A stretch of DNA of 22,727 nucleotides from Actinocrinis sp046724665 (lineage in GTDB: Bacteria; Actinomycetota; Actinomycetes; Streptomycetales; Catenulisporaceae): assembly GCA_046724665.1 (NCBI GenBank), contig JBKOWZ010000271.1:1-22727 (forward strand), read 5' to 3'. Below are positions 8,262 to 16,146 of this stretch, one piece after another. The notes beneath the pieces were generated by a model. It was not told where the DNA came from. It worked only from the letters and a program-made list of their open reading frames with translations, and ran no database searches. Position numbers and translations under genes: made by a program. Position 1 is the first letter of the stretch. Every line of letters begins with the position of its first letter.

Positions 8262-8655
8262 ACCGATGCGAGTAGGAGTTACGGATGTGAGCAAGGGGGC
8301 CGCCGATGTCAGTGGGACTACCGACATGAGTAGGGCGTGACCGATGCGAGTGGGCTACCGATATGAGTGAAAGGTGGCCGATGTGAGTAGGGCTACCGAT
8401 GTGAGTGAGGATCGCAGGTGGGAGTAGAGCTACCGATGCGAGTGAAGGGGTGACCGACGTGAGTAGGGCTACCGATGTGAGCGGGGGTCGCAGGTGGGAG
8501 TAGAGCTACCGATGCGAGTGAAGGGTGACCGATGCGAGTGAAGGGGTGACCGATGTGAGCGGGGCTATCGGTGTGGGCGGGGTGGCAGATCGGAGTAGGG
8601 GTGGCAGGTGGGAGTAGGGCGATGTGCGTAGGGGGTGGTAGATGCGATTAGGGAG
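8262..8655. repeat. Degenerate tandem array of ~17-21 bp units with a ~76 bp higher-order repeat
   Basis: About 20 tandem copies of a unit close to ACCGATGTGAGTAGGGCT fill this stretch, each 17-21 bases and imperfect. A longer block of 76 bases starting at 8384 is repeated almost exactly at 8460. Unit length varies outside multiples of three, so the array cannot encode a repeated peptide in one frame. It lies between the DUF6458 gene stop (8656) and the ABC promoter (8138), with purine-rich G-heavy sequence on the plus strand. Apart from this array and the promoter dyad, 8061-8655 holds no gene that I can support. Confidence 0.85.
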
Positions 8656-8880
8656 CTACCGGTGGGGCTCTTCGTAGTAGCGCTGCTCGTAGGCGCGGCT
8701 GCGTGCTTGAGTGCGCCGCCGCAGGATCTGCATCGCAATGCCTGCGAACAAGCCGACGGCGCCGCCGATCATCAGGATCGCGCCGAGCTTGTCGATGTTG
8801 ATCCAGTCCGCGCGCCAGGTCACGGCGTAGCGCATGATCGCGCCGAGGATGATCAGCCCTAAGCCACCGGCGATCGTCAC
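8656..8880 (-). CDS. Small two-helix membrane protein, DUF6458 family
   Basis: A 74-residue protein with two hydrophobic helices (about 3-20 and 36-55) joined by a short loop holding the family-like sequence WINIDKLGAILMIGGAVG, then a basic, Arg/Glu/Tyr-rich cytoplasmic tail. This layout matches the actinobacterial DUF6458 proteins, whose function is unknown. It starts with GTG at 8880, supported by GGAGGTG four bases upstream. It lies alone between degV and the repeat array, with 131 bases separating it from degV. A longer 81-residue reading in another frame is a shadow. Confidence 0.8.
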   Translation of the reverse strand: MTIAGGLGLIILGAIMRYAVTWRADWINIDKLGAILMIGGAVGLFAGIAMQILRRRTQARSRAYEQRYYEEPHR

Positions 8881-9011
8881 GGCGCACCTCCATTTGAGAA
8901 CCTGCTGGTTCAGTCGAGCATGAGGTGGAGGTGTGGGCGAGTCGGTTCGACTGAGTGGGTGAAGGGGTGGAGGGAAAGGGTCGCGGGATCGAGCGGGTGG
9001 GGTGACTGTGG
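8881..9011. other. Gap between the degV stop and the DUF6458 start
   Basis: The DUF6458 ribosome site lies at its left end. An inverted repeat GAACC-TGCT-GGTTC occurs at 8898-8911, and a longer-range pair, CAGTCGA (8911-8917) and TCGACTG (8947-8953), could form a weak hairpin after degV. No clear promoter is visible. Confidence 0.35.
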
Positions 9012-9902
9012 TCAGGGGATGCGGGGGGAGACGATCACGCCGAGCAGGCCGGGGCCTGCGTGTGCGCCGAGAACCGCGCCGACTTCGGAGACGGTGAGGC
9101 CGCCGGAAACCGGGTAGTCGCCGGGGAGCGCCGGGACCGGCGCGAGGCTGGGGAGTTGGGCACGCAGCCGTTCGGCCAGCAGTTCCGCGCGTGGCACCGA
9201 GCCGAGGTGGTGGACCGCTACGTCGACCGAGTCCTGGCCGGCGCGTTCCAGTGCGACCTGTTCAAGTCGCGCGATCGCGCGGGCGGCCGTGCGCACTTTT
9301 TCCAAGGGCTCGACGCGTCCGTCCACCAGATGGAGCAGCGGCTTCACGGCGAGCGCGGAACCCAGGAACGCCTTGGCCGAGCCGATGCGGCCGCCTCGGC
9401 GCAGGTATTCGAGCGTGTCCACGTAGAAGAACGCGGACGTCATCGTCGCTCGCTTGGCGGCGGCGGCGGCGCACTCCGGGGTGGATTCGCCCTGTTCCGC
9501 AGCCGCGGCGGCGGCGAGCGCCGCGTAGCCCAGGCCCATCCCTACCGAGCGGGAATCGACCACTTCGACCGGGATCGGCGCGGAGGACGCGGCGAGGACG
9601 GCGGACTCGTACGTCGCCGAAAGTTCACCCGAAATATGTACTGAGACGATGCCGGTTGCACCCGATTCAGCCAGTGCGCGGTAGTGCGCTGCGAACTGTT
9701 CGGGGGAGGGACGCGACGTGGTGGCCGGCAGCCGCTTGCGTAGGGCGTCCATCAGCGCCGTATGTGCCTCAGGTGTGCCCTCGGTGTATGAATCCGTGCC
9801 GACGACCACCTGGAGGGGGACGATCGTGATCCCGGCGGCGGCTGCGCGTTCCGGTGCCAAACACGCAGTTGAATCCGTTACCACCACTGTCCGACCGGCC
9901 AT
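9012..9902 (-). CDS. DegV family fatty-acid-binding protein
   Basis: DegV (FakB-type) proteins bind a single fatty acid; in Firmicutes they present it to the kinase FakA, while the role in actinobacteria is less clear. The 296-residue product opens with VVVTDSTACL and has TTSRPSPEQF near residue 60, the fatty-acid carboxylate site region. It then has SVHISGELSATYESA, the family's SG-L-S-TY-SA motif, and ends with the usual EVGAVLGAHAGPGLLGV block containing the conserved His-Gly-Pro area. Length is normal. The ATG at 9902 is preferred for its family-like N-terminus; GTG at 9911 would add three residues, and neither has a clear ribosome site. It starts 35 bases after the LysM/BTAD gene, so it may be the last cistron of the Tad operon. 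FakA is not in the window. Confidence 0.9.
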   Translation of the reverse strand: MAGRTVVVTDSTACLAPERAAAAGITIVPLQVVVGTDSYTEGTPEAHTALMDALRKRLPATTSRPSPEQFAAHYRALAESGATGIVSVHISGELSATYESAVLAASSAPIPVEVVDSRSVGMGLGYAALAAAAAAEQGESTPECAAAAAKRATMTSAFFYVDTLEYLRRGGRIGSAKAFLGSALAVKPLLHLVDGRVEPLEKVRTAARAIARLEQVALERAGQDSVDVAVHHLGSVPRAELLAERLRAQLPSLAPVPALPGDYPVSGGLTVSEVGAVLGAHAGPGLLGVIVSPRIP

Positions 9903-9937
9903 ACGTCGCACGATAGTCCATGCGGGAGCCGGAGTCC

Positions 9938-12900
9938 CTAAGCCACGATAGCCTCACGCCAATCAGGCATCAGTTCATTCACCAGCGCCTCAGTGCGTGG
10001 ATGCAGCCCCTGGACGCCGTGTACGTACCACGTGCGCTTGTAAAGCCCTTCGATCGCTCCACGCAGCCGGTCGCTGTCCTGGGTCGCGGCGGTCGCACGC
10101 AGGAGGCCGCGCCACAGCTCCTCGTCGTCGGGACTGCCGCGCATGCCTGCCTTTACCGCCTCGATCGCCGCCTCAGGATCGCCAGCGGCGATGCACGCGT
10201 CCGCACGCTGGAGTGCGGTGTCGCCGATGACCGCGGGGGCCTGCGCCTCGGCGATCTCGTAGGCCAGCCAGCCGTAGCGGTTCGGTTCGCGGTCGGCGAG
10301 GTACTGGCCACGTACCAGGTCAAGCGCGCTTTTGAGCATTTCGTCGCGCTGGTTCTGGTCCGAGATCGAGGTGTCGTGGAGCGCCCGCGACTGGAGGGAT
10401 AGGAACTCATCCCAGTCGGACCACACGTACGGTCCGAGACGTAGGCGCCCCTCGTCGTCGGTGTGGAGGTTCGGCTTGCCGTGCGGGTCGGTACCGAGCC
10501 AGGTGGTCAGGCGCGCGAAGGTCGCTTCGGCGACGTCGGCGCTGGTACCGCGCGGCCAGAGTGCGGCGGCGAGGACGCGCGGGTGGACGCCGTCGCGGTG
10601 GTGCAGCAGGAAGACCAGGGCTTCGTTGAGCAGCGTGATGTGCTCGGGTTCGGCCGCCTCGACGGGCTCGACGCCGGTGACTTCGAGCGGGCCGAGCAGC
10701 GCGGCGTAGACGGAGGCCGGTGCGTCGTCGGGCAGCGGACCGCTGTAGCCGGCGGACTGGCGGGCCGGTGTCGCGGCGACGTCGGTGCCTTCGATGTCGC
10801 AGACCGCTCGGAAGAGACCGAGTACGGCCGCGTACTGCTCCTCGGGCAGGAGCTGCGCGCGGGCCTCGATGCCGAGCGCCGGGGCGGTGATGCGGCGGTC
10901 CGAGCCGACCGTCAGCTGCCAGGTCGCGCCGACCGGATCGCCCGCGACGACGAAGCCGAGGCCGGTACGAACCGACGTGGTGGCGACCGCGGCGAGCCGG
11001 GCGAGGATCGCGGCGTGCGGTTCCTCGGAGATGAGCACGAAGTGCGGCGGGAACGAGCTGGCCTGGCCGACGCGGGAACGGCCGTCGAGCACCGAGTCGA
11101 GCCCGGCGGCGGCCAGCGCCTTGGCCCGCTCGCCCGCCTCGATCTCCAGGCTGGGCAGAATCTCGTCGAGGGTGCGCACGTGCCGGACCCGGGCGGGCGC
11201 CAGCGGGGTGAGGTCGCCGGGGAAGCCGACCATGGTGACGGTCATACGATCGGACCAGGAGTTGGTGGCCAGCTCGACGGCGAGGGCGGCGAGCATGGCG
11301 CGGCGGACCTCGGGCGGGCCGCCGAGCCCGATGAGGCCGCGGGCTTCCTCAAGGTCGATCATGATCCGGTCGGTTCCGTGCGCGCCGATGGTGACCAGGC
11401 CCGGGTACGGCGCGAAGCGGCGGTGCGCGGCCTGCGCGTCCACATCGACGATGCCGGGGCGCGGGAAGTTCCACGAGCGGCCGTCCGCGGCGGTGAACCA
11501 CGGCGCCGGGGGCTGCACCGCCGGATCGTCGAGCGCGACCGGCTTGTTCAGCAGCAGTTGGATGCCTTCGTCACGCAGCCTGACCGCGTATGCGCCGGGT
11601 ACCGTCTGGCCGCGCTCGGCGAGCCCGGCGGACAGTCCGCGCAGCGCCAGGTCGAGGAACCAGACCTCTACTTCGCTCGCGCCGACACGGATCGACTCCT
11701 CGGCCACGGCGCCGTCGCCGGACGGAGTGACCGGGCGGCGGCCGAAGACCCGGTTCCACAGCTGGCGGCGCCGATGCCGGCCGATCGCCTTGAGCAGCCC
11801 GGCGGCGAGCAGCGGCGAGGCGGCCAGGCCGTACAGCATGCGGTCGTCGGTGGAAGGAGGCTGACTCTCCTCGGGCGAGTGCGCACCGCGGTGCGAGGAG
11901 CGGGCACCGCCGGTGTAGGAGGTGAGCTGGAGCGGCGTGCCGTTGTCGGACGCAGCGGCCTCGGCGGGCTGGCCGGATTCCTCGGTGGTCGGCACGTCTG
12001 AGGCCGACGTCTCGGAGACCGGCTCGGACAGGTCGGGTTGGGCAGCCGGTGCCTTAGGGGGCGCCGTTTTGGGCGGCGCCAGCTTCACGGGTACGGCCAC
12101 ATGGGGGACGGCGACCAGTTGCTGATGGCTGGTCGCGGCATCTGGCTCGGTGTTGTCCGACGGAGTGGTGTCCGGCGGGGTGGTGCCCGGCTTGACCAGG
12201 ACGAAACTGTTGTCGGCTGGGCCTTGAGGCGGGGGCGTCTCCGTCACGGATACCTGGGGCGCGGGCGCCTGCTTGATCAGCGGCGGCGCGGTGGACGGTA
12301 CCGGCGTGAGGGCGGATGGTGAGGTCGGCGTGCCGGTCGTAGTGCTCTGCGACGGGGTGGTTTGTGACGGGGTGACGCTCGGCTGGACGGCGCTTGGCGC
12401 GACCGTGCTGGGTGCGGTCGTGCTAGGCGTGGTCGTGGTAGGTGCGATGGCGCTTGGGGCGATGGTGCTCGGCGGAGCGACGATCGGCGGTACGAAGCCG
12501 GATTGGCCGGCGCCGGGCTGGATGCCGCCGGACTGGGCCGGGCTGAGGTTCTCCGGACCGGTCGGCGCGGTCTCGACGACCAGATCGCCGCCGACGGCGT
12601 CGGCGGGCATCATCAGGATCCAGCCGGGGCGGATCAGCGCGGCGTCGGTCAGCGTGCAACCGTCCGGCTGCACGCGCTCCTTGTTGAGCTCGTAGATCTC
12701 CTTGTACCGGCGGCCGTCGCCGAGGTGCCGCTGGGCGATCTCCCACAGCGAGTCGTGGTGCCGGCCGTGCGGCGGCTGGACGCGGTAGAGCTTCGTGCCG
12801 TCCGCCCCGAAGGCCGCGGCCGTGTCGCCGGCGACGCGCAGCCCTGATTCGCCGCGGACCGCCGGGAGGTTGGGCACGCTCATCGCACCCGCGGCGCCCG

Positions 12901-13510
12901 CCGGATGCGGCGCGATCGCGGGGTACTGGCGCGGGTCCTGATACTGATGCTGCTGCGCACCCGCACCCGGCAGCAGGCCCGCCGTGGCCGTCGTCGGTGC
13001 CTTCGCCGAGGGCGGCAGCGGGTCCGAGCCGGCGCCCAGGTGCGCGAGGTTGGGCACGAACGAAGCCGCCGACGCCGTGATCATCAGCAGCGCCGCCACC
13101 AACTGCCGGGCGAGGAACTGGCTCGGCCCCGCGCCGGGTACGCGCACGGGCATGCCGACGCCGCGCACCGCCGCCCGGAACTCGACCACGACGCAGGCCG
13201 CGAACTGCGCCCAGGCCAGCCAGACGATGACCGCCAGCGCGTCGAGCAGTACCTGCGGCGTGATCGGCTGGTTGAAGAAGTGCGACGACGGCAGGTGGTG
13301 TGGCAGCGGCCAGCCGATGTAACGCACCAGCGCGAACGGAACCGCGCCGAGCAGAACCACCAGCACCAGCAGCGCGCCCAGCCCCTTGAGCACGTCCCCG
13401 AACGTGCGGTGGCGCTTGATCCGCCGCGGCTGCGGGGCCCAGCCCCCGTCGGGCGAACCCTGCGTCGAGCCCTGCTTCGGCCGGGCGGGCGCGCTCGTGG
13501 GCGGATTCAT
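9938..13510 (-). CDS. Membrane-spanning LysM and BTAD-domain putative regulator of the Tad locus
   Basis: A 1190-residue multidomain protein. Helices lie at about 44-64, 88-109 and 136-153. A LysM-type domain follows (about 241-302, with LYRVQPPHGRHHDSLWEIAQ), then a Pro/Thr/Ser-rich linker of about 230 residues with short APS/TTP repeats. A fourth helix (about 557-577) is followed by a very basic segment. The cytoplasmic remainder contains a mixed alpha/beta region, then a winged-helix-like segment and a C-terminal bacterial transcriptional activation (BTAD) helical-repeat region (about 1050-1180). The positive-inside rule puts LysM and the linker outside and the BTAD part inside. Similar proteins accompany actinobacterial Tad operons, so a role in sensing cell wall or pilus state is inferred. 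ATG 13510 has GAGGA five bases upstream and lies 20 bases after the tadG-like stop. It could act by protein contact rather than DNA binding. Confidence 0.85.
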   Translation of the reverse strand: MNPPTSAPARPKQGSTQGSPDGGWAPQPRRIKRHRTFGDVLKGLGALLVLVVLLGAVPFALVRYIGWPLPHHLPSSHFFNQPITPQVLLDALAVIVWLAWAQFAACVVVEFRAAVRGVGMPVRVPGAGPSQFLARQLVAALLMITASAASFVPNLAHLGAGSDPLPPSAKAPTTATAGLLPGAGAQQHQYQDPRQYPAIAPHPAGAAGAMSVPNLPAVRGESGLRVAGDTAAAFGADGTKLYRVQPPHGRHHDSLWEIAQRHLGDGRRYKEIYELNKERVQPDGCTLTDAALIRPGWILMMPADAVGGDLVVETAPTGPENLSPAQSGGIQPGAGQSGFVPPIVAPPSTIAPSAIAPTTTTPSTTAPSTVAPSAVQPSVTPSQTTPSQSTTTGTPTSPSALTPVPSTAPPLIKQAPAPQVSVTETPPPQGPADNSFVLVKPGTTPPDTTPSDNTEPDAATSHQQLVAVPHVAVPVKLAPPKTAPPKAPAAQPDLSEPVSETSASDVPTTEESGQPAEAAASDNGTPLQLTSYTGGARSSHRGAHSPEESQPPSTDDRMLYGLAASPLLAAGLLKAIGRHRRRQLWNRVFGRRPVTPSGDGAVAEESIRVGASEVEVWFLDLALRGLSAGLAERGQTVPGAYAVRLRDEGIQLLLNKPVALDDPAVQPPAPWFTAADGRSWNFPRPGIVDVDAQAAHRRFAPYPGLVTIGAHGTDRIMIDLEEARGLIGLGGPPEVRRAMLAALAVELATNSWSDRMTVTMVGFPGDLTPLAPARVRHVRTLDEILPSLEIEAGERAKALAAAGLDSVLDGRSRVGQASSFPPHFVLISEEPHAAILARLAAVATTSVRTGLGFVVAGDPVGATWQLTVGSDRRITAPALGIEARAQLLPEEQYAAVLGLFRAVCDIEGTDVAATPARQSAGYSGPLPDDAPASVYAALLGPLEVTGVEPVEAAEPEHITLLNEALVFLLHHRDGVHPRVLAAALWPRGTSADVAEATFARLTTWLGTDPHGKPNLHTDDEGRLRLGPYVWSDWDEFLSLQSRALHDTSISDQNQRDEMLKSALDLVRGQYLADREPNRYGWLAYEIAEAQAPAVIGDTALQRADACIAAGDPEAAIEAVKAGMRGSPDDEELWRGLLRATAATQDSDRLRGAIEGLYKRTWYVHGVQGLHPRTEALVNELMPDWREAIVA

Positions 13511-13530
13511 GGCGTTCCTCGCTCTCCGGC

Positions 13531-13998
13531 TCAGGTCCCCGGCTGGGGATGGGCGGTCGCGGCGGCATTGGCAATGAATTGTCCGGAATAGAACATACCG
13601 ACGAGTATCGGCGCGTACTGAATCCGGATGCGCACGGTCATGGTGGGGACGACCTGACCGGTAGCCAACCTCAACGTTCCGTTCGGATCACAGCTGGTGA
13701 GCGCCGAGGCGGCGAGCCCCGACGCGAGGACGACTGCCTTGGCCTGATCGCAGGCATTGGCAGCCAGCACATACCTACCCCCGCGTAACGCGTTCTGATC
13801 CAGGTCGTTCGCACCGGCGCGGGCTGCCTGCTCGGCGACGTCGCCGGCGCGCTGCCGCTCGGTGATCGACAGGCCACCGTCCACCACCAACCCGGCGAGC
13901 ATCATGGCCATCAGCGCCCAGAAGAGGACCGCGAACGTGAACGAGCCGCGCTCGCCCCGAGGCCGGCGCCGGATGAGTACACGCGTCAGTACACGCAT
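13531..13998 (-). CDS. TadG-like pilus assembly protein
   Basis: A 155-residue protein with a basic N-terminus (RRRPRGERG), one hydrophobic helix (about 20-42) and the VDGGLSITERQRAGDVAEQAARAGAND segment typical of TadG-related N-terminal regions. The predicted extracytoplasmic part has two cysteines. Unlike the two TadE proteins upstream, the position five residues after the conserved Gly is not Glu, so it may not be processed by the prepilin peptidase. It is short compared with full TadG proteins, which carry a von Willebrand domain that is missing here. The ATG at 13998 overlaps the tadE stop as TGATG, so translation is coupled. Confidence 0.8.
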   Translation of the reverse strand: MRVLTRVLIRRRPRGERGSFTFAVLFWALMAMMLAGLVVDGGLSITERQRAGDVAEQAARAGANDLDQNALRGGRYVLAANACDQAKAVVLASGLAASALTSCDPNGTLRLATGQVVPTMTVRIRIQYAPILVGMFYSGQFIANAAATAHPQPGT

Positions 13999-14441
13999 CA
14001 GTTCGTCCGGCGGAAGGTGTCGAGCGGCGCGGTGGAGTAGCTGACGATCGTCTTGTTGCCGATGTTGAACCAGTTCAGCCCGGTCAGCGAGACGACGCAG
14101 GTCACCCTGATCGTGTAGAGCTGGTTGGGGCCGAAGGCGCTGTACGGCGCACTCTTCGTGGTCGGATTCACCTGCACGACCCCAGCAGTGCCCTGGCAGG
14201 TCTTGCCGAGCTCGGCGCGCGCGGCGGCCGCGGCGGCGCTGTTCGCCGCGGCGTCGGTACGTTGCAGCGAACCCATCCGCGCGGCGTCGCGAGCAGCGCC
14301 CTGCACCGTGCCCCGCGCATCGACCAACACGCCGAAGCAGACCAGGACCATGACGAACCCGATCACCAGCGGCGCGAGCAGCACGACTTCGAGGGCGGAC
14401 ATACCCGCCTCTCGGCCGCCGTCCCGCCGGGGTCGTCTCAT
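13998..14441 (-). CDS. tadE: TadE-like pseudopilin (second copy)
   Basis: A 147-residue minor pilin-like protein. After a short basic leader comes the processing motif G13-MSALE with Glu at +5 of the predicted mature form, then a hydrophobic helix (about 18-38), then VDARGTVQGAARDAARMGS, typical of TadE. The extracytoplasmic part holds two cysteines (in KTCQG and VTCVV) that could pair. It starts with ATG at 14441, 33 bases after the first tadE, and ends in a one-base overlap with the tadG-like gene. TadE proteins are cleaved by the A24 peptidase and are needed for pilus assembly. Confidence 0.86.
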   Translation of the reverse strand: MRRPRRDGGREAGMSALEVVLLAPLVIGFVMVLVCFGVLVDARGTVQGAARDAARMGSLQRTDAAANSAAAAAARAELGKTCQGTAGVVQVNPTTKSAPYSAFGPNQLYTIRVTCVVSLTGLNWFNIGNKTIVSYSTAPLDTFRRTN

Positions 14442-14474
14442 CTCGGGTGCCTGCCTGCTCGCCTGTTCGTCGGG

Positions 14475-14948
14475 TTATCTGTCGGGGATGAACTGCTCGA
14501 CCGGACCGGTGCTGGTCTGGCTCACCTTCATGCTCACTCCCGGGATCAGCGACGGGACCGTGGCGGTGACGGTGACCGACACGGTCCAGCCGCTCCTACC
14601 CGGGACGCCGCTTGTCGCGGTGTTGACACACGCGGTCGTCGGTTTGTTGGCGCACGTGCCGTCCAGCAGGCTCGGTGCCAGCTGGTTGACCCACGCGACC
14701 GCCTTCGCCTTGGCGTCGGCCGACCAGTTCTCGGCCGGATTCGCCGCCTCGGCGCGGGCCACGCGCGCGCCTTCCTGCGCCGCGGCGATCGCGACGTGCC
14801 GGGCGTAGAAGTACATCGCGAACTGGACCGTGGCGAAGATCAGGAAGAACAGCACCGGGGTGAGGAAGACGAACTCGATCGCCGAGACGCCGCGCTCCCG
14901 GCCTTCCCGGGCGGCGTCCCGGCGGCGTCGAGCGCCCCCGTGCCTCAC
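14475..14948 (-). CDS. tadE: TadE-like pseudopilin (first copy)
   Basis: A 157-residue TadE-family protein. A basic leader ends in G20-VSAIE, with Glu at +5, followed by a hydrophobic helix (about 25-47) and YARHVAIAAAQEGARVARAEA, the usual TadE amphipathic segment. The C-terminal extracytoplasmic part has two cysteines (TCANK and ACVN). The GTG start at 14948 lies four bases after the flp stop with no strong ribosome site, so it probably depends on coupling to flp translation. It likely forms minor pilus components with the second copy and the tadG-like product. Confidence 0.86.
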   Translation of the reverse strand: MRHGGARRRRDAAREGRERGVSAIEFVFLTPVLFFLIFATVQFAMYFYARHVAIAAAQEGARVARAEAANPAENWSADAKAKAVAWVNQLAPSLLDGTCANKPTTACVNTATSGVPGRSGWTVSVTVTATVPSLIPGVSMKVSQTSTGPVEQFIPDR

Positions 14949-14952
14949 TGGA

Positions 14953-15210
14953 TCAGCAGCCGTTCTTCGTGCCGTTCGCCGACCCGATGCAGTTGCTGAC
15001 GGTGGTGGTGCGGTTGCGCAGCGCGGTCGAGATCGCGAAGCCCACCACGGCGACGATGGTCACGACGATCATCGAGATCACCACCCACTCGACCGCGGAC
15101 GCGCCCCGCTCGAGCTCGCCCGAGCGGACCCGCGCGACGCGGCCGCGTAGGTTGACCCACGCGTAGTACAGCGTCGCGTCGCTGCCGAACAGCCTGTCCA
15201 GTCTGCCCAT
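14953..15210 (-). CDS. flp: Flp/Fap major pilin prepilin
   Basis: An 85-residue prepilin. The leader is long (36 residues) and ends in ERG; cleavage after Gly36 gives a mature N-terminus ASAVEW with Glu41 at +5, followed by the hydrophobic helix (about 42-63). The mature pilin is about 49 residues, the usual Flp size. It ends with Cys74 and the C-terminal Cys85 enclosing a Gly/Asn-rich loop, which is unusual for Flp pilins. The Glu-Tyr pair common in Flp is Glu-Trp here. The ATG at 15210 has the strongest ribosome site of the operon (AAAGGAGG, eight bases upstream), fitting the need for abundant pilin. It follows tadC by 39 bases. The prepilin peptidase at 22118-22636 should process it. Confidence 0.92.
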   Translation of the reverse strand: MGRLDRLFGSDATLYYAWVNLRGRVARVRSGELERGASAVEWVVISMIVVTIVAVVGFAISTALRNRTTTVSNCIGSANGTKNGC

Positions 15211-15218
15211 CGCAGTTC

Positions 15219-15226
15219 CCTCCTTT
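15219..15226 (-). promoter_or_regulatory. Strong ribosome binding site of flp
   Basis: The minus strand reads AAAGGAGG eight bases before the flp ATG, a full match to the anti-Shine-Dalgarno core. Neighbouring cistrons mostly start by stop-start overlap without such a site, so flp is set up for higher translation within one transcript. Confidence 0.8.
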
Positions 15227-15249
15227 AAGGTGGTGCAGCGGTGCCGCGG

Positions 15250-16146
15250 TCAGCTCATCTGGAAGATGCGGACCGTGGCCGGATAGAGAATGAAGACAAG
15301 GAACCCGGCGGCCAGCAGCAGCTGCGCCACCAGCATCGACTGGGAGCGGGCGCCGGCCTTGCCCTCCATCTCGGCGATCTCCCGCCGCCGCATGGTCTCG
15401 GCGCGGGAGGTCAGTGAGGCGCGCACCTTGGCGCCGTCGTCGGCGACCAGGTTGAGCGCGGCCCCCAGGTCAGTCAGCTCCCTGACGCCGAGCTCGGTGC
15501 CCAGCTCGCCGAGCGCCGTCCACTGCGGCACGCCGGCCAGCCGCGCGTCGGTCAGGCAGTCGCGCAGCCGGCGCAGCGCCCAGCCGTCGCTGATCTCGGC
15601 CGCCGACATCAGCGCCTCGGGCAGGCCGCGGCCGCCGGCCAGGTTCATCGCCACCAGGTCCAGGTACGCGGCGACCACCCGGCGGAAGTCCTCGCGCTTC
15701 GCCGTGGCGTCGCGGCGCACCTCCAGATCCGGCAGGACGAAGAAGAGCCCGGCGAAGCCGAGTGCCAGCCAGAGCGGCACCAGCGGAGTCAGGTGCAGGC
15801 CCCACAGCCACGTGACGCCGAACAGCAGCGGGCCGATCATGAATCCCGCCGCGGCCAGGCCGACCTTCGTGACCAGGAACTGCTGCCACGAACGCTCGAG
15901 CAGCTTCAGGTCGGCGCGCACCGAGCGCTGCTCCCAGCCGCGGCGCGCGTAGAACTCGGTCAGCTGCCAGCCAAGCCGGTCGCGCGGCGACCTCGAGCGC
16001 ACGGGGGCCGCGCCGAACTGGCCGCGCGCCCGCAGCGCGTCGATCCGGGCCACCCGGGCGGCCGCGCCGGGCCGCGAGGGAACCAGGGCCCTGATGATGA
16101 CGAAGAGGCCGAATCCGATGAATCCGCCGAGCATGACCTCGATCAT
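15250..16146 (-). CDS. tadC: TadC inner-membrane platform protein
   Basis: A 298-residue type II secretion F-domain protein that with TadB forms the membrane platform for Tad pilus assembly. Hydrophobic segments lie near 5-22, two adjacent helices near 115-160, and one at the C-terminus (MLVAQLLLAAGFLVFILYP). The cytoplasmic F domain between them contains FRRVVAAYLDLVAMNLAGGRGLPEAL. The ATG at 16146 shares one base with the tadB stop (TGATG), so the pair is translationally coupled. Longer in-frame reading to the right is a shadow of tadB. Confidence 0.9.
   Translation of the reverse strand: MIEVMLGGFIGFGLFVIIRALVPSRPGAAARVARIDALRARGQFGAAPVRSRSPRDRLGWQLTEFYARRGWEQRSVRADLKLLERSWQQFLVTKVGLAAAGFMIGPLLFGVTWLWGLHLTPLVPLWLALGFAGLFFVLPDLEVRRDATAKREDFRRVVAAYLDLVAMNLAGGRGLPEALMSAAEISDGWALRRLRDCLTDARLAGVPQWTALGELGTELGVRELTDLGAALNLVADDGAKVRASLTSRAETMRRREIAEMEGKAGARSQSMLVAQLLLAAGFLVFILYPATVRIFQMS

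Noticed and set aside
8014..8340. Plus-strand coding gene upstream of the repeat array
   Set aside because: It overlaps the start of the ATPase gene, its promoter and the repeats; the composition shows no coding signal.
8262..8655. CRISPR array
   Set aside because: The units are contiguous and degenerate, with no constant direct repeats, no unique spacers and no cas genes.
8898..8911. LexA-like SOS box GAAC...GTTC
   Set aside because: The half-sites are separated by six bases rather than the four of the actinobacterial SOS box.
10463..12001. Long plus-strand open frame opposite the LysM/BTAD gene
   Set aside because: Composition is typical of an antisense shadow, with no motifs, signal or ribosome site.
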